This document shows, one piece after another, positions 38,773 to 46,842 of a DNA stretch of 64,000 bases (positions are counted from its first letter, which is position 1; the number at the start of each line of letters is the position of its first letter). The stretch lies in NCBI RefSeq assembly GCF_030645195.1, contig NZ_JAUSLW010000183.1, forward strand, positions 1 to 64,000. The letters run 5' to 3'. The notes under the pieces are model-generated. The model was not told the DNA's origin and did no database searches. It worked only from the letters and a program-made list of their open reading frames with translations. The DNA comes from Phenylobacterium sp. Lineage in GTDB: Bacteria > Pseudomonadota > Alphaproteobacteria > Caulobacterales > Caulobacteraceae. Both the position numbers and the translations under genes were made by a program.

Positions 38773-39075
38773 CTAAAACATATCCACTGTCAGCGCATCG
38801 ATCCGGTCGTACTGGGCATGTGTCCCGATGAACTTCACCCAGACGATCTGCGCCTTGAACTGGACCGCACAAATCATCCTGTAGTCGCCCCCAGCCACCT
38901 CGAAGCGGACCCGCTCTCCGTTCAAGACCTTGGCTTTGGACCAACGCGCCTGCACATCACCCATCGACTTCCAGTCCGCCTTCCTGGCGACGGCGAGCCA
39001 AAGACGAAGCGGCGCCTCGGCGTCGGGGTGCGCTTCCCAGAAGTCCTGGAGCGAGCTCTGAGCGACAATCCTCAC
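38773..39075 (-). CDS. HigB-like RelE-superfamily toxin
   Basis: LQDFWEAHPDAEAPLRLWLAVARKADWKSMGDV..NGERVRFEVAGGDYRMICAVQFKAQIVWVKFIGTHAQYDRID. Confidence 0.92.
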   Translation of the reverse strand: MRIVAQSSLQDFWEAHPDAEAPLRLWLAVARKADWKSMGDVQARWSKAKVLNGERVRFEVAGGDYRMICAVQFKAQIVWVKFIGTHAQYDRIDALTVDMF

Positions 39076-39090
39076 GCTACAAACATGACA

Positions 39091-39133
39091 TTTCCCGAGA
39101 CGGGAAACAAGTGAATTTTCCCGCGACGGGAAA
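39091..39133. promoter_or_regulatory. Tandem operator-like palindromes upstream of higBA
   Basis: TTTCCCG-AGA-CGGGAAA (39091-39107) and TTTCCCG-CGA-CGGGAAA (39117-39133), identical arms. Confidence 0.8.
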
Positions 39134-39263
39134 TCTAGGCATGGAGGCCACCGAGCCCCACCTCTTCCCGCAGTTCGGCGAGGGTCTTGGCGAGCGCATG
39201 GCCCAAGCCTGCGCCAGGCTGATGGGATAGACTGGCGATCGGTTCACGATTCCGGAGCGTCCC

Positions 39264-39623
39264 ATGCTGAAAGCCGCCCTCGCCGCCCTGCTGATGACGG
39301 TGCTCGTCGCCTGCGCCCCGCCCCCCGCCCCGGCCCCATCGACGCAAGCCTCCACGCCGGACGTCGCGGCCTGCGCCGCCAGGGGCGGAACCGTCCGCCC
39401 GGTCTGCCGCATGCAGAGGCCCGCCTGCGTCATCGCCTATGCCGACGCCGGCAAGACCTGCTCCGACAAGTCCGACTGCCAGGGCCGCTGCCTCTATCGT
39501 GGCGAGACCCCCGCCGATCCGGCCGCCGCCGTGACCGGCCAGTGCCAGGCCAATTCCGATCCCTGCGGCTGCTTCACCACCGTGGTGAAGGGCCATCTCG
39601 GCCCGGGCATGTGCGTGGACTGA
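39264..39623 (+). CDS. Putative Cys-rich lipoprotein
   Basis: MLKAALAALLMTVLVACAPPP lipobox; multiple Cys. Confidence 0.75.
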   Translation: MLKAALAALLMTVLVACAPPPAPAPSTQASTPDVAACAARGGTVRPVCRMQRPACVIAYADAGKTCSDKSDCQGRCLYRGETPADPAAAVTGQCQANSDPCGCFTTVVKGHLGPGMCVD

Positions 39624-39630
39624 CGGGCCC

Positions 39631-40239
39631 GTGTGCAACGAGTACGCCCGCAAGAAGTCCCTCGACGAGTTGCTGGCCGAGTTCGCGCAGGTCTATGGCG
39701 ACAGCCCGCTGTTCGCCTGGGAGAACGACCACACCCCCAACGACCTGTCGGGCAAGGCCAGCGTCAGGATCCGCGACACCGCCCCGATCTTCCGGCTCTC
39801 GGAGAACCGGCTGGTGGGCTCCATGACGCCCTGGGCCTGGCCCGGTCCCGGCGGCAAGCCGGTGTTCAACTTCGTCTCGGAGAACCGCGACTTTTCCCGC
39901 AACGACCGCGTCCTGGTCTTCGCCGACGCCTTCTATGAGTACACGGCCCCGGAGGCGCCCAGGGTGAAGCTCAAGGACCGCCATGAGTTCAGGCTGGCCG
40001 GCCACGACTGGTTCTGGATGGCCGGGATCGTCAAGGACGGCTGCTTTGCCCTGCTGACCACCCGGCCGGGCCCCGACCTCGCCCCCTATCACGACCGCGG
40101 GATCATCCCGCTCGCCCCCAAGGCGGGCCTGGACTGGCTGACCTTGGCCCGGCCCCAGGCGGAGATCCTCGCGCCCCTGCCCGCCGGCAGCCTGACCCAC
40201 ACCCTGCTGCGCAAGGACGGCGCAGACCTGACGGCTTGA
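39631..40239 (+). CDS. SRAP/HMCES (YedK)-family protein
   Basis: V/M-CNEYARK catalytic Cys2, MTPWAWPGPGGKPVFNFVSEN..RVLVFADAFYEY. Confidence 0.87.
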   Translation: MCNEYARKKSLDELLAEFAQVYGDSPLFAWENDHTPNDLSGKASVRIRDTAPIFRLSENRLVGSMTPWAWPGPGGKPVFNFVSENRDFSRNDRVLVFADAFYEYTAPEAPRVKLKDRHEFRLAGHDWFWMAGIVKDGCFALLTTRPGPDLAPYHDRGIIPLAPKAGLDWLTLARPQAEILAPLPAGSLTHTLLRKDGADLTA

Positions 40240-40302
40240 TCTGATGCGCCTTGTTCGGCACGGCGTTTTGCCGTACATTGCAGACCCTGAAGGGATGCCG
40301 CC

Positions 40303-40572
40303 ATGACCGCCGCGCGCGAGCTGAAGAAAGAACGGATCGAGCTGCGCGTCGCGGCGTCGGCCAAGGAACTCATCCAGCGCGCCATGGCGGTCAGCGGCCT
40401 GACAGCGGGCGATCTGGCCTATGAGGGCGCCCGCCGGGTGCTGGACGAGCATGAGCGGATGGTGCTGACCGGCGCCGATCGCGAGGCCTTCCTAGAGGCG
40501 GTGACGAACCCGCCCGAACCCACCGATCGGCTCGTCGCCGCGCTGCGTCGGCGCCGTGACCAGTTGGGCTGA
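40303..40572 (+). CDS. DUF1778 (TacA-like) antitoxin
   Basis: ERIELRVAASAKELIQRAMAVSGLTAGDLAYEGARRVLDEHERMVLTGADREAFLEAVTNPPEP. Confidence 0.92.
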   Translation: MTAARELKKERIELRVAASAKELIQRAMAVSGLTAGDLAYEGARRVLDEHERMVLTGADREAFLEAVTNPPEPTDRLVAALRRRRDQLG

Positions 40573-40575
40573 GCC

Positions 40576-41094
40576 TTGGGCCTCACGATCCAGCCCCTCG
40601 CCAGGACACATGATCGTCGCGCCTTCAGCTGCGGCCAGGACGATCTCGACGCCTGGTTTCGGCGTCAGGCGGGGCAGGACACGCGCCGCGATGTCGCTCG
40701 CGTCTTCGTCGCCGTGGATGACGACCTGGGGATCGTCGGCTTCTACAGCCTCGGCGCCTTCAGCCTCGCCATCACAGACTTGCCGCCGGCCCTGGCCGAC
40801 AAGCTGCCGCGCTATGACGCCATTCCCGCGGCGCTGATCGGCCGTCTGGCCCGCGACGCGCGTGTCCGCGGTCAGGGTATGGGGGACCTGCTCCTGGCCG
40901 ACGCCATCGGGCGCGTCCTGGAGGCGGGGACCCGCCTGGGCATATTCGCCATCCTGGTGGACGCCAAGGACGCCCGCGCGGCGGCCTTCTACCAGACCTT
41001 CGGCTTCCAACCCTTCCCGTCCCGCCTCGACCGAATGTTCCTGCTCACCGCCACGGCGCGGGCGGCGATGGAGCGACTCCAGACGCCGCCTTGA
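40576..41094 (+). CDS. GNAT acetyltransferase toxin (TacT-like)
   Basis: DLDAWFRRQAGQDTRRDVARVFVAVD..LIGRLARDARVRGQGMGDLLLADAIGRVL; TTG start. Confidence 0.92.
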   Translation: MGLTIQPLARTHDRRAFSCGQDDLDAWFRRQAGQDTRRDVARVFVAVDDDLGIVGFYSLGAFSLAITDLPPALADKLPRYDAIPAALIGRLARDARVRGQGMGDLLLADAIGRVLEAGTRLGIFAILVDAKDARAAAFYQTFGFQPFPSRLDRMFLLTATARAAMERLQTPP

Positions 41095-41112
41095 CCTGGC
41101 GCATGGCGCGCC
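41089..41112. repeat. 24-bp perfect direct repeat, copy 1
   Basis: ccttgacctggcgcatggcgcgcc, identical to 42540-42563. Confidence 0.9.
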
Positions 41113-41201
41113 CGGGTTGTTCAGGCGATCCTTCCGCCCTTCCCGTCTCCGATTCCGTCCCCCATATGACCGACAGCCCCGCAGACCCGAACGGCCGACC
41201 C

Positions 41202-42545
41202 ATGAGCGAAGATTCCAGGACGAGCTGTTCGCAGGGCGACGGGCCCCTGCAGGACCGCCTCAACCGCGACTGCTTCTGCATCGATGTGGACGAGGCCAGC
41301 GTCTGGCGCGCGGTGGACGAGGCGGCGGCCGGGGTGATCTCCGGCCAGGCCCTGGCCCAGGACCGCCCCAACCTCTTCTCCACCGGCCCGGCCTTCCTGT
41401 CCCAGGCGCAGGTGAGCGAGATGGAGGCGGTGGTCGCCGCCATCGAGTCCGTCGCGGAGGTTCCGGCCTTCCAGGACGCGGTCCTGGCCTGGGCGCCGCA
41501 GGCCGCCCGCATCGCCACCGGCCCGCGCGGCGCCTTCATGGGTTACGACTTCCACCTGACGCCGGCCGGCCCCAAGCTGATCGAGGTCAACACCAACGCC
41601 GGCGGCGGCTTCCTCAACGCCCTCCTGGCCCAGGCCTTGGCCGCCTGCTGTCCCGAGGTCGCCGCGGTGACCGCGCCCCGGCCCCTGGCCGATTTCGAGG
41701 ATGCGGTCTGGGCGATGTTCGAGGCCGAGTGGCGCCTGCAGGGCCGGACGGGCAAGCCCGCCCTGGTGGCCATCGTCGACGAGGCCCCGGAGGGCCAGTA
41801 CCTCTATCCCGAGTTCCTGCTGGCCCAGGCCTTCTTCGAGCGGCGCGGGATCGAGGCCCTGATCGTCGACCCCTCCGAGCTTCGGGTCTCCGAAGGCCGT
41901 CTCACCGCCGGCGGCCTGCCCATCGACCTGGTCTATAACCGCCACTGCGACTTCGGGCTGGAGACCCCGCAGACCGCCGCCCTGCGGGAGGCCTATCTCG
42001 CCGGCGCGGTGGTGGTGACCCCCAACCCGCGCAACCACGCCCTGCTGGCCGACAAGCGCAACCTCGCCCTGTTGTCGGATCCCGAGCAGCTGGCGCGCCT
42101 GGGCGTCGCGCCCGACCTGATCGCGGCCCTGGCGGGCCTGCCCCGCGCGCGCCTGGTGACCCCGGCCAACGCCGAGGCCCTCTGGAGCGAGCGAAAATCG
42201 CTGTTCTTCAAGCCGGCCGCCGGCCACGCCGGCAAGGCGGTCTATCGCGGCGACAAGATCACCCGCGGCGCCTGGGCCACGGTGACGGCGGGCGACTACA
42301 TCGCCCAGGCCTTCGCCGCCCCCAGCGAACGGCGGGTGCGCATCGAAGGCGACCCGCAGGTGCGCAAGATGGACGTGCGGCTCTACACCTATGGCGGCAA
42401 GACCCTGCTGGCGGCCGCCCGGCTCTACAGCGGCCAGACCACCAATTTCCGCACGCCTGGCGGCGGCTTCGCCCCTGTCGTGGTGGTGGCTCCGGAGGCG
42501 GAGGCCTGGGTCGCCGAGGACGGCCGGCTCTGCGCGCCCCCTTGA
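41202..42545 (+). CDS. ATP-grasp-like hypothetical protein
   Basis: GYDFHLTPAGPKLIEVNTNAGGGFLNALLA; SLFFKPAAGHAGKAVYRGDKIT; upstream ATG at 41167 also possible. Confidence 0.72.
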   Translation: MSEDSRTSCSQGDGPLQDRLNRDCFCIDVDEASVWRAVDEAAAGVISGQALAQDRPNLFSTGPAFLSQAQVSEMEAVVAAIESVAEVPAFQDAVLAWAPQAARIATGPRGAFMGYDFHLTPAGPKLIEVNTNAGGGFLNALLAQALAACCPEVAAVTAPRPLADFEDAVWAMFEAEWRLQGRTGKPALVAIVDEAPEGQYLYPEFLLAQAFFERRGIEALIVDPSELRVSEGRLTAGGLPIDLVYNRHCDFGLETPQTAALREAYLAGAVVVTPNPRNHALLADKRNLALLSDPEQLARLGVAPDLIAALAGLPRARLVTPANAEALWSERKSLFFKPAAGHAGKAVYRGDKITRGAWATVTAGDYIAQAFAAPSERRVRIEGDPQVRKMDVRLYTYGGKTLLAAARLYSGQTTNFRTPGGGFAPVVVVAPEAEAWVAEDGRLCAPP

Positions 42546-42563
42546 CCTGGCGCATGGCGCGCC
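42540..42563. repeat. 24-bp perfect direct repeat, copy 2
   Basis: ccttgacctggcgcatggcgcgcc, identical to 41089-41112. Confidence 0.9.
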
Positions 42564-42616
42564 AGCCCACGGCGCCTATCTATGGCTCCCCGCGTTAGCC
42601 GCCCGAGGAGACCGCC

Positions 42617-43048
42617 ATGTCCGTCCAGATCGTCTGCGTCCACTGCGACGCCGTGAACCGCCTGCCCCCCGAGCGCGACGCCAAGGCGGGCAAGTGTGGC
42701 AAGTGCCACCAGCCCCTGTTCGACGGCCAGCCGGCCAATCTCACCGGCGCCCGCTTCAAGAAGCACGTGGCCGGCAGCAGCATCCCGGTCATCGCCGACT
42801 TCTGGGCCGACTGGTGCGGCCCCTGCCACGCCATGGCGCCCACCTTCGCCAAGGCCTGCGCCGAGCTGGAGCCCAGGGCCCGGTTCGTGAAGATCGACGT
42901 CGACGCCAATCCCCAGCTCTCGGCGGAATACGGGGTGCGCGGCATCCCGGCCCTGTTCCTGTTCCAGGGCGGCAAGATCGCCGCCAACCATGCCGGCGTG
43001 GCCGATCTCGGCCTACTGCGCCGCTGGGTCGATCAGGTCAGGGTCTAG
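42617..43048 (+). CDS. Thioredoxin (TrxC-like, with N-terminal zinc ribbon)
   Basis: IVCVHCDAVNRLP..CGKCHQPLF and FWADWCGPCHAMAP. Confidence 0.93.
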   Translation: MSVQIVCVHCDAVNRLPPERDAKAGKCGKCHQPLFDGQPANLTGARFKKHVAGSSIPVIADFWADWCGPCHAMAPTFAKACAELEPRARFVKIDVDANPQLSAEYGVRGIPALFLFQGGKIAANHAGVADLGLLRRWVDQVRV

Positions 43049-43054
43049 ATTCAA

Positions 43055-43112
43055 AAGATTAGAGCGCGTCGGGCGGCGGAACCGGTATCCACTTCCGCCT
43101 GACGCGCTCTAG
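43055..43112. repeat. Dispersed hairpin repeat (type B)
   Basis: agagcgcgtcgggcggcggaaccggtatccacttccgcctgacgcgctctag; related copy at 54518. Confidence 0.85.
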
Positions 43113-43549
43113 TTCTTGGTGGGGGTCCCGGGATCGCCCTCGGCGCCCTGCCGGGTCTGGATGCGGGTTAGGTAGTCGGAGATGGCGTTCACGTCCTCGG
43201 GCGAGAACTTGAACTCCGGCATCTGCGGGTGCCCCACCATGATGCCCTCGGCCAGGGCCTCCCCCAGGCTGTCGATCGGATAGCGCTTGTGCAGGTCGCG
43301 GAACAGCGGCGCGGCGGGATTGGGGCTGAGATCGGTGGTCCCCGTGGCGTGGCACTGGCCGCAGTTCTTCAGGACCAGCTCATGGCCTCGGTCGGCGGAC
43401 TCGTCGGTGGCCGCGTCCTGGGCCAGGGCGTGGCCGGCCAGGCCGAGCGCGGCGGCCATCACAAGGCAGGTCAGGACGTTACGCGGCATTGAGGTCTCCA
43501 GGCCAAGGGCGCGAGTATCCCCGAACCCGACCCCGATGTCTTGATCCAC
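43109..43549 (-). CDS. Class I cytochrome c
   Basis: VLKNCGQCHATGTTD haem motif; MVGHPQMPEFKFSPEDVNAISDYL. Confidence 0.9.
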   Translation of the reverse strand: MDQDIGVGFGDTRALGLETSMPRNVLTCLVMAAALGLAGHALAQDAATDESADRGHELVLKNCGQCHATGTTDLSPNPAAPLFRDLHKRYPIDSLGEALAEGIMVGHPQMPEFKFSPEDVNAISDYLTRIQTRQGAEGDPGTPTKN

Positions 43550-43701
43550 CTCAAGCCTGTTGGGCGCGCGCCCCCGGACGGACCTCTTGCTGGTCCTGTC
43601 GCGGCGACCGGCGCCCGGCCCGAAGGCCTTCGCGCCGGGCGACTGAACCTCGGCCGCACCCCGGCGTTCCCCTCCCCGTCAGGAAACAGGGAGCTAAGAC
43701 C

Positions 43702-43950
43702 ATGAACGGCGTAGGCATTCTCGGGGCGATCATCATCGGCATTCTGGCCGGGTGGATCGCCGAACAATTTATGGGCCGCAAGCATGGCCTGCTCACCAAC
43801 ATGATCGTCGGCCTGGTGGGGGCCCTGCTGGGGAGCTTCATCGCCGGCGCCATGGGCATCAGCTTCGGCGGCGTCGTCGGCAGCCTGGTGATCGCCACCC
43901 TCGGCGCGGTGCTGCTGCTCTTCCTGCTCAGCGCCGTCCGCGGCCGCTGA
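43702..43950 (+). CDS. GlsB/YeaQ/YmgE family membrane protein
   Basis: ILGAIIIGILAGWIAEQFMGRKHGLLTNMIVGLVGALLGSFI. Confidence 0.93.
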   Translation: MNGVGILGAIIIGILAGWIAEQFMGRKHGLLTNMIVGLVGALLGSFIAGAMGISFGGVVGSLVIATLGAVLLLFLLSAVRGR

Positions 43951-43959
43951 GATCTGGGG

Positions 43960-44081
43960 GCGCCTGCCTCAGCCGATCAGGAATAGCGACCAAGTCAGGA
44001 CCCTAGAGCATTTTCCGATAAGTGTGAAACGGCTATCGGATCGAAAAATGCTCTAACTTTTTGAATTAGAGCCCTTTTTAT
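43960..44081. repeat. Dispersed palindromic repeat array, copy 3, left part (interrupted by IS)
   Basis: gatcaggaatagcgaccaagtcaggaccctagagcattttccgataagtgtgaaacggctatcggatcgaaaaatgctctaac...agagccctttttat. Confidence 0.85.
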
Positions 44082-44148
44082 GGCGATTATATACTTTGCA
44101 AACTCGCTGGGAATCGAGGTAACGCTGCTCTCTGAAAAGGGGACGTAA

Positions 44149-44430
44149 ATGATCGAACCGAGCCAAGTTAAGCTGGCGGCGAACCTGATGGTGACCCAGC
44201 AGATGATCGCCCGGCTGTTTGCGTCCCAATATTTCGAGAAGGGTCTTAAACTCTCGGACTTCGACGCTGTGATACGCCCCAGCTACCTCGGACAAGCGTC
44301 AGTCCAAAGCTTCGAAGGAATGACCCCAGAGTTCGGTGATCTGCTGGCTGCGGAGTTCGAAGACGCTTTGTCCGACCAGCTAGCATTGCAGAGAAGTCTG
44401 CTGGAACGTTTGCTGACGCAAGGCGGATAA
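44149..44430 (+). CDS. Hypothetical protein (93 aa), IS1595 passenger
   Basis: MIEPSQVKLAANLMVTQQMIARLFASQYFEKGLKLSDFDAVIRPSYLG..., ATG with upstream aaaaggggacgta. Confidence 0.65.
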   Translation: MIEPSQVKLAANLMVTQQMIARLFASQYFEKGLKLSDFDAVIRPSYLGQASVQSFEGMTPEFGDLLAAEFEDALSDQLALQRSLLERLLTQGG

Positions 44431-44493
44431 GGGGGTCGTTCATGTTCATGGTATTATAGTACCACGGTATTCAGATACCGCAACCTGTCGCAC

Positions 44494-44643
44494 CTAGAAG
44501 TGCGGGTCGCTCGGAGGCGGCGGTGAACGCTTTGACGCGTAGTCCAGCAGGTTCCGAATCTCCGTCAGGAGATCGGTTATCCGTTTGAGCATCAGATAGC
44601 CGCCGACGACCGCGACGATCAGAACGACCGTTTCGGCGCTCAC
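44494..44643 (-). CDS. Small membrane protein (49 aa), IS1595 passenger
   Basis: VSAETVVLIVAVVGGYLMLKRITDLLTEIRNLLDYASKRSPPPPSDPHF*; GTGA overlap with upstream micro-ORF. Confidence 0.5.
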   Translation of the reverse strand: MSAETVVLIVAVVGGYLMLKRITDLLTEIRNLLDYASKRSPPPPSDPHF

Positions 44644-44792
44644 TTGTCTTGCTCGGCTTCTGGCGCGGAAGGCACCTTCGTCGCGATCTTCTTCAAGGTT
44701 TCCTCGAAGTGCGTGGGGTCTTCGTCGGCCTCTAGCTGGCGAGCGAGGTCGCGGAATTTGTCGGATTGACTCTTTTCGGGCGCGTCAGTCAT
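44640..44792 (-). CDS. Small charged protein (50 aa), IS1595 passenger
   Basis: MTDAPEKSQSDKFRDLARQLEADEDPTHFEETLKKIATKVPSAPEAEQDK*; overlaps next ORF by 4 nt. Confidence 0.55.
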   Translation of the reverse strand: MTDAPEKSQSDKFRDLARQLEADEDPTHFEETLKKIATKVPSAPEAEQDK

Positions 44793-44803
44793 TTGAAACT
44801 CCC

Positions 44804-45667
44804 ATGAGCGACAAACACTACATAATCTATGCGGACGAATCCGAAAAGAAGGGTCGATTTTACTCGAATTTCTTTGGCGGGGTGCTTCTGGCGGCTGAGG
44901 AGCAACAGCGGATTAGTCGAGAGCTAGAAGCCAAAAAGGCCGAGCTTGGCCTTATTCACGAAGTGAAATGGCAATTCGTCGACCAGACGTCCGTCGACCG
45001 GTACATCGAGTTCATAAAGTACTATTTTACATATGTCTCGACGTCGCGGCTAAAGGTACGAATAATGTTCACGCAAAACTTGCGTGTTCCGACAAACTTA
45101 GAGCAACGCCATTTCGACGATCAATACTTTTTACTCTACTATCAGTTTATCAAGCACGCTTTTGGTCTAAAGTATTCCGATCACAACCCCTATCAGGCTG
45201 TAATTGTTCGGGTGCTCCCTGACAAAATACCCGACAGCATAGAGCGCGTTGAGCGCTTCAAGGACTACCTATGCCGCATTCCTAATTCCGGGTTGATGCG
45301 CAGGGACAACATCTACATCCCGCGCGACTTCATCTCTGATGTCGATTCAGAGAAGCACGTAATTATTCAGGGGCTAGACCTGATCCTCGGCTCAATGTCC
45401 TCCAGACTGAACGAGAAGCTGAAAGATATACCGAAGGGCAAGCGTCGACGAGGCAAAAGGACGGTCGCAAAGGAGCGGCTGTATAAGGAGATCAATGCGG
45501 AAATCCGGAAAATCTATCCCAACTTCAATGTTGGGGTCGGCACCGCCTGTCACTACGGTCCGTCAGATCGCTGGACGCATCCCTATCGACACTGGCTCTT
45601 TATGCCGACGAAACACGTTGTGGATCGGCGGTTAGGAAAAAAGGCGGCCCCAGGGCGTCCTACATAA
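44804..45667 (+). CDS. DUF3800-like protein, IS1595 passenger
   Basis: N-terminal HYIIYADESEKKGRFYSNFFGGVLL (Asp-Glu-Ser motif), 287 aa, visibly lower GC than host genes. Confidence 0.78.
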   Translation: MSDKHYIIYADESEKKGRFYSNFFGGVLLAAEEQQRISRELEAKKAELGLIHEVKWQFVDQTSVDRYIEFIKYYFTYVSTSRLKVRIMFTQNLRVPTNLEQRHFDDQYFLLYYQFIKHAFGLKYSDHNPYQAVIVRVLPDKIPDSIERVERFKDYLCRIPNSGLMRRDNIYIPRDFISDVDSEKHVIIQGLDLILGSMSSRLNEKLKDIPKGKRRRGKRTVAKERLYKEINAEIRKIYPNFNVGVGTACHYGPSDRWTHPYRHWLFMPTKHVVDRRLGKKAAPGRPT

Positions 45668-45833
45668 GAGTCCGACGCAAGCGTTGGGCTTCGGTCGCCC
45701 CGGGGACACTTGACAACTTAGTCAATCGGCGCCTGTTCCGCTAGCTTTCTTTTGATCCACGGATGCGGTAGGGTAGCGATTCGTTCCTCATTTGGTCCGC
45801 CAGCGCTGATTCTTCCGCCTTCGTCTAGGCTGC

Positions 45834-46778
45834 TTATTTTTGGAGCCGACTGTTAGCTCCCCCTCGATAGCTCAGGCGCTTGCCGACGACGCCTTGCAGC
45901 GCCGTCATGGCCCGTTGCGTGTCATCCACGCCCAGCGCCGCACGGTTGGAATACCGGAAGTCGAACTCGGCGAGGTAGCGATGCAGGTGTTGCTCGCCGC
46001 AGTGCTGATAGACGCCCTTCATGCCGCGCTTGAAGATGCTGAACGAGCCTTCGACGGTGTTGGTGTGGATGACGGGGGTGGAGTACCGGACGTACTCGCC
46101 CTTGCTGTGGTTGGTGGACTCGTGGGCGGCGAAGGTCTTGCCGACGCGAACGTAGTGGTCGGCCTGATCGGTCATCAGGTGCGCCTCGTGGGCGACGTTG
46201 GCGCTCACCAGGGCGGCGATGGTGGCGGGCTTCATGTCATCCAGAACCATCGAACGCTTGGCGCCGGTGTTGCGCTCTAGGAGGCTCAGAACCTTCATCT
46301 TGTGGCCGATGCCCTGCTTAGGGGTCGCGCCCTTGCGGATGCCGATGAAGGTTTCATCCACCTCGACCACGCCGCCGTCAGAACCGAACGGGGCAAGCTC
46401 ACCCGAGCGCATGGCCTCGCGGATACGATGGCTCAGGAACCACGCCGTCTTGTAGGTCACTTCAAGGGTGCGGTGCAGCTGGTGGGAGGAAACGCCCTTC
46501 TTGCTGGCGGTCATCAGGAAGATCGCTTGCAGCCACTTCGTCAGGGGCAGTTTGGACTCCTCGAAGATCGTGCCCATGCGAACCGTGAACTGGCTCTTGC
46601 ACTGGCCGCACTTCTTGAGGCCGTAGCGGACGCGCTTCTCAGGGTTCGGCTTGATGGCCGTGATGCGCTCGAAACCGCCGCACTTGGGGCACACCGGACC
46701 TTGCGGCCAGATGGTCGCTTCCACCAGGTCGAAGGCGGCTTGTTCATCGTGGAAGTAGGGGCGGGCGAGAACGGACAT
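45834..46778 (-). CDS. IS1595-family (ISXO2-like) DDE transposase
   Basis: Zn ribbon CPKCGG..KKCGQC, GVVEVDETFIGIRKG, LMTDQADHY, HTNTVEGSFSIFKRGMKGVYQH..HLHRYLAEFDFRYSNR. Confidence 0.95.
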   Translation of the reverse strand: MSVLARPYFHDEQAAFDLVEATIWPQGPVCPKCGGFERITAIKPNPEKRVRYGLKKCGQCKSQFTVRMGTIFEESKLPLTKWLQAIFLMTASKKGVSSHQLHRTLEVTYKTAWFLSHRIREAMRSGELAPFGSDGGVVEVDETFIGIRKGATPKQGIGHKMKVLSLLERNTGAKRSMVLDDMKPATIAALVSANVAHEAHLMTDQADHYVRVGKTFAAHESTNHSKGEYVRYSTPVIHTNTVEGSFSIFKRGMKGVYQHCGEQHLHRYLAEFDFRYSNRAALGVDDTQRAMTALQGVVGKRLSYRGGANSRLQK

Positions 46779-46842
46779 GAGCTTGATTCCTTGTAGGAAT
46801 CTTGTAGCTCAGATCATCGGGTTTGCAAAGTATATAATCGCC

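Larger units (their letters stand above)
44082..46842. mobile_element. Complete IS1595-family element with passenger genes
   Basis: TIR GGCGATTATATACTTTGCAAAC (44082-44103) and its exact reverse complement (46821-46842); 8-bp TSD CTTTTTAT at 44074-44081 and 46843-46850; transposase inside. Confidence 0.95.
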
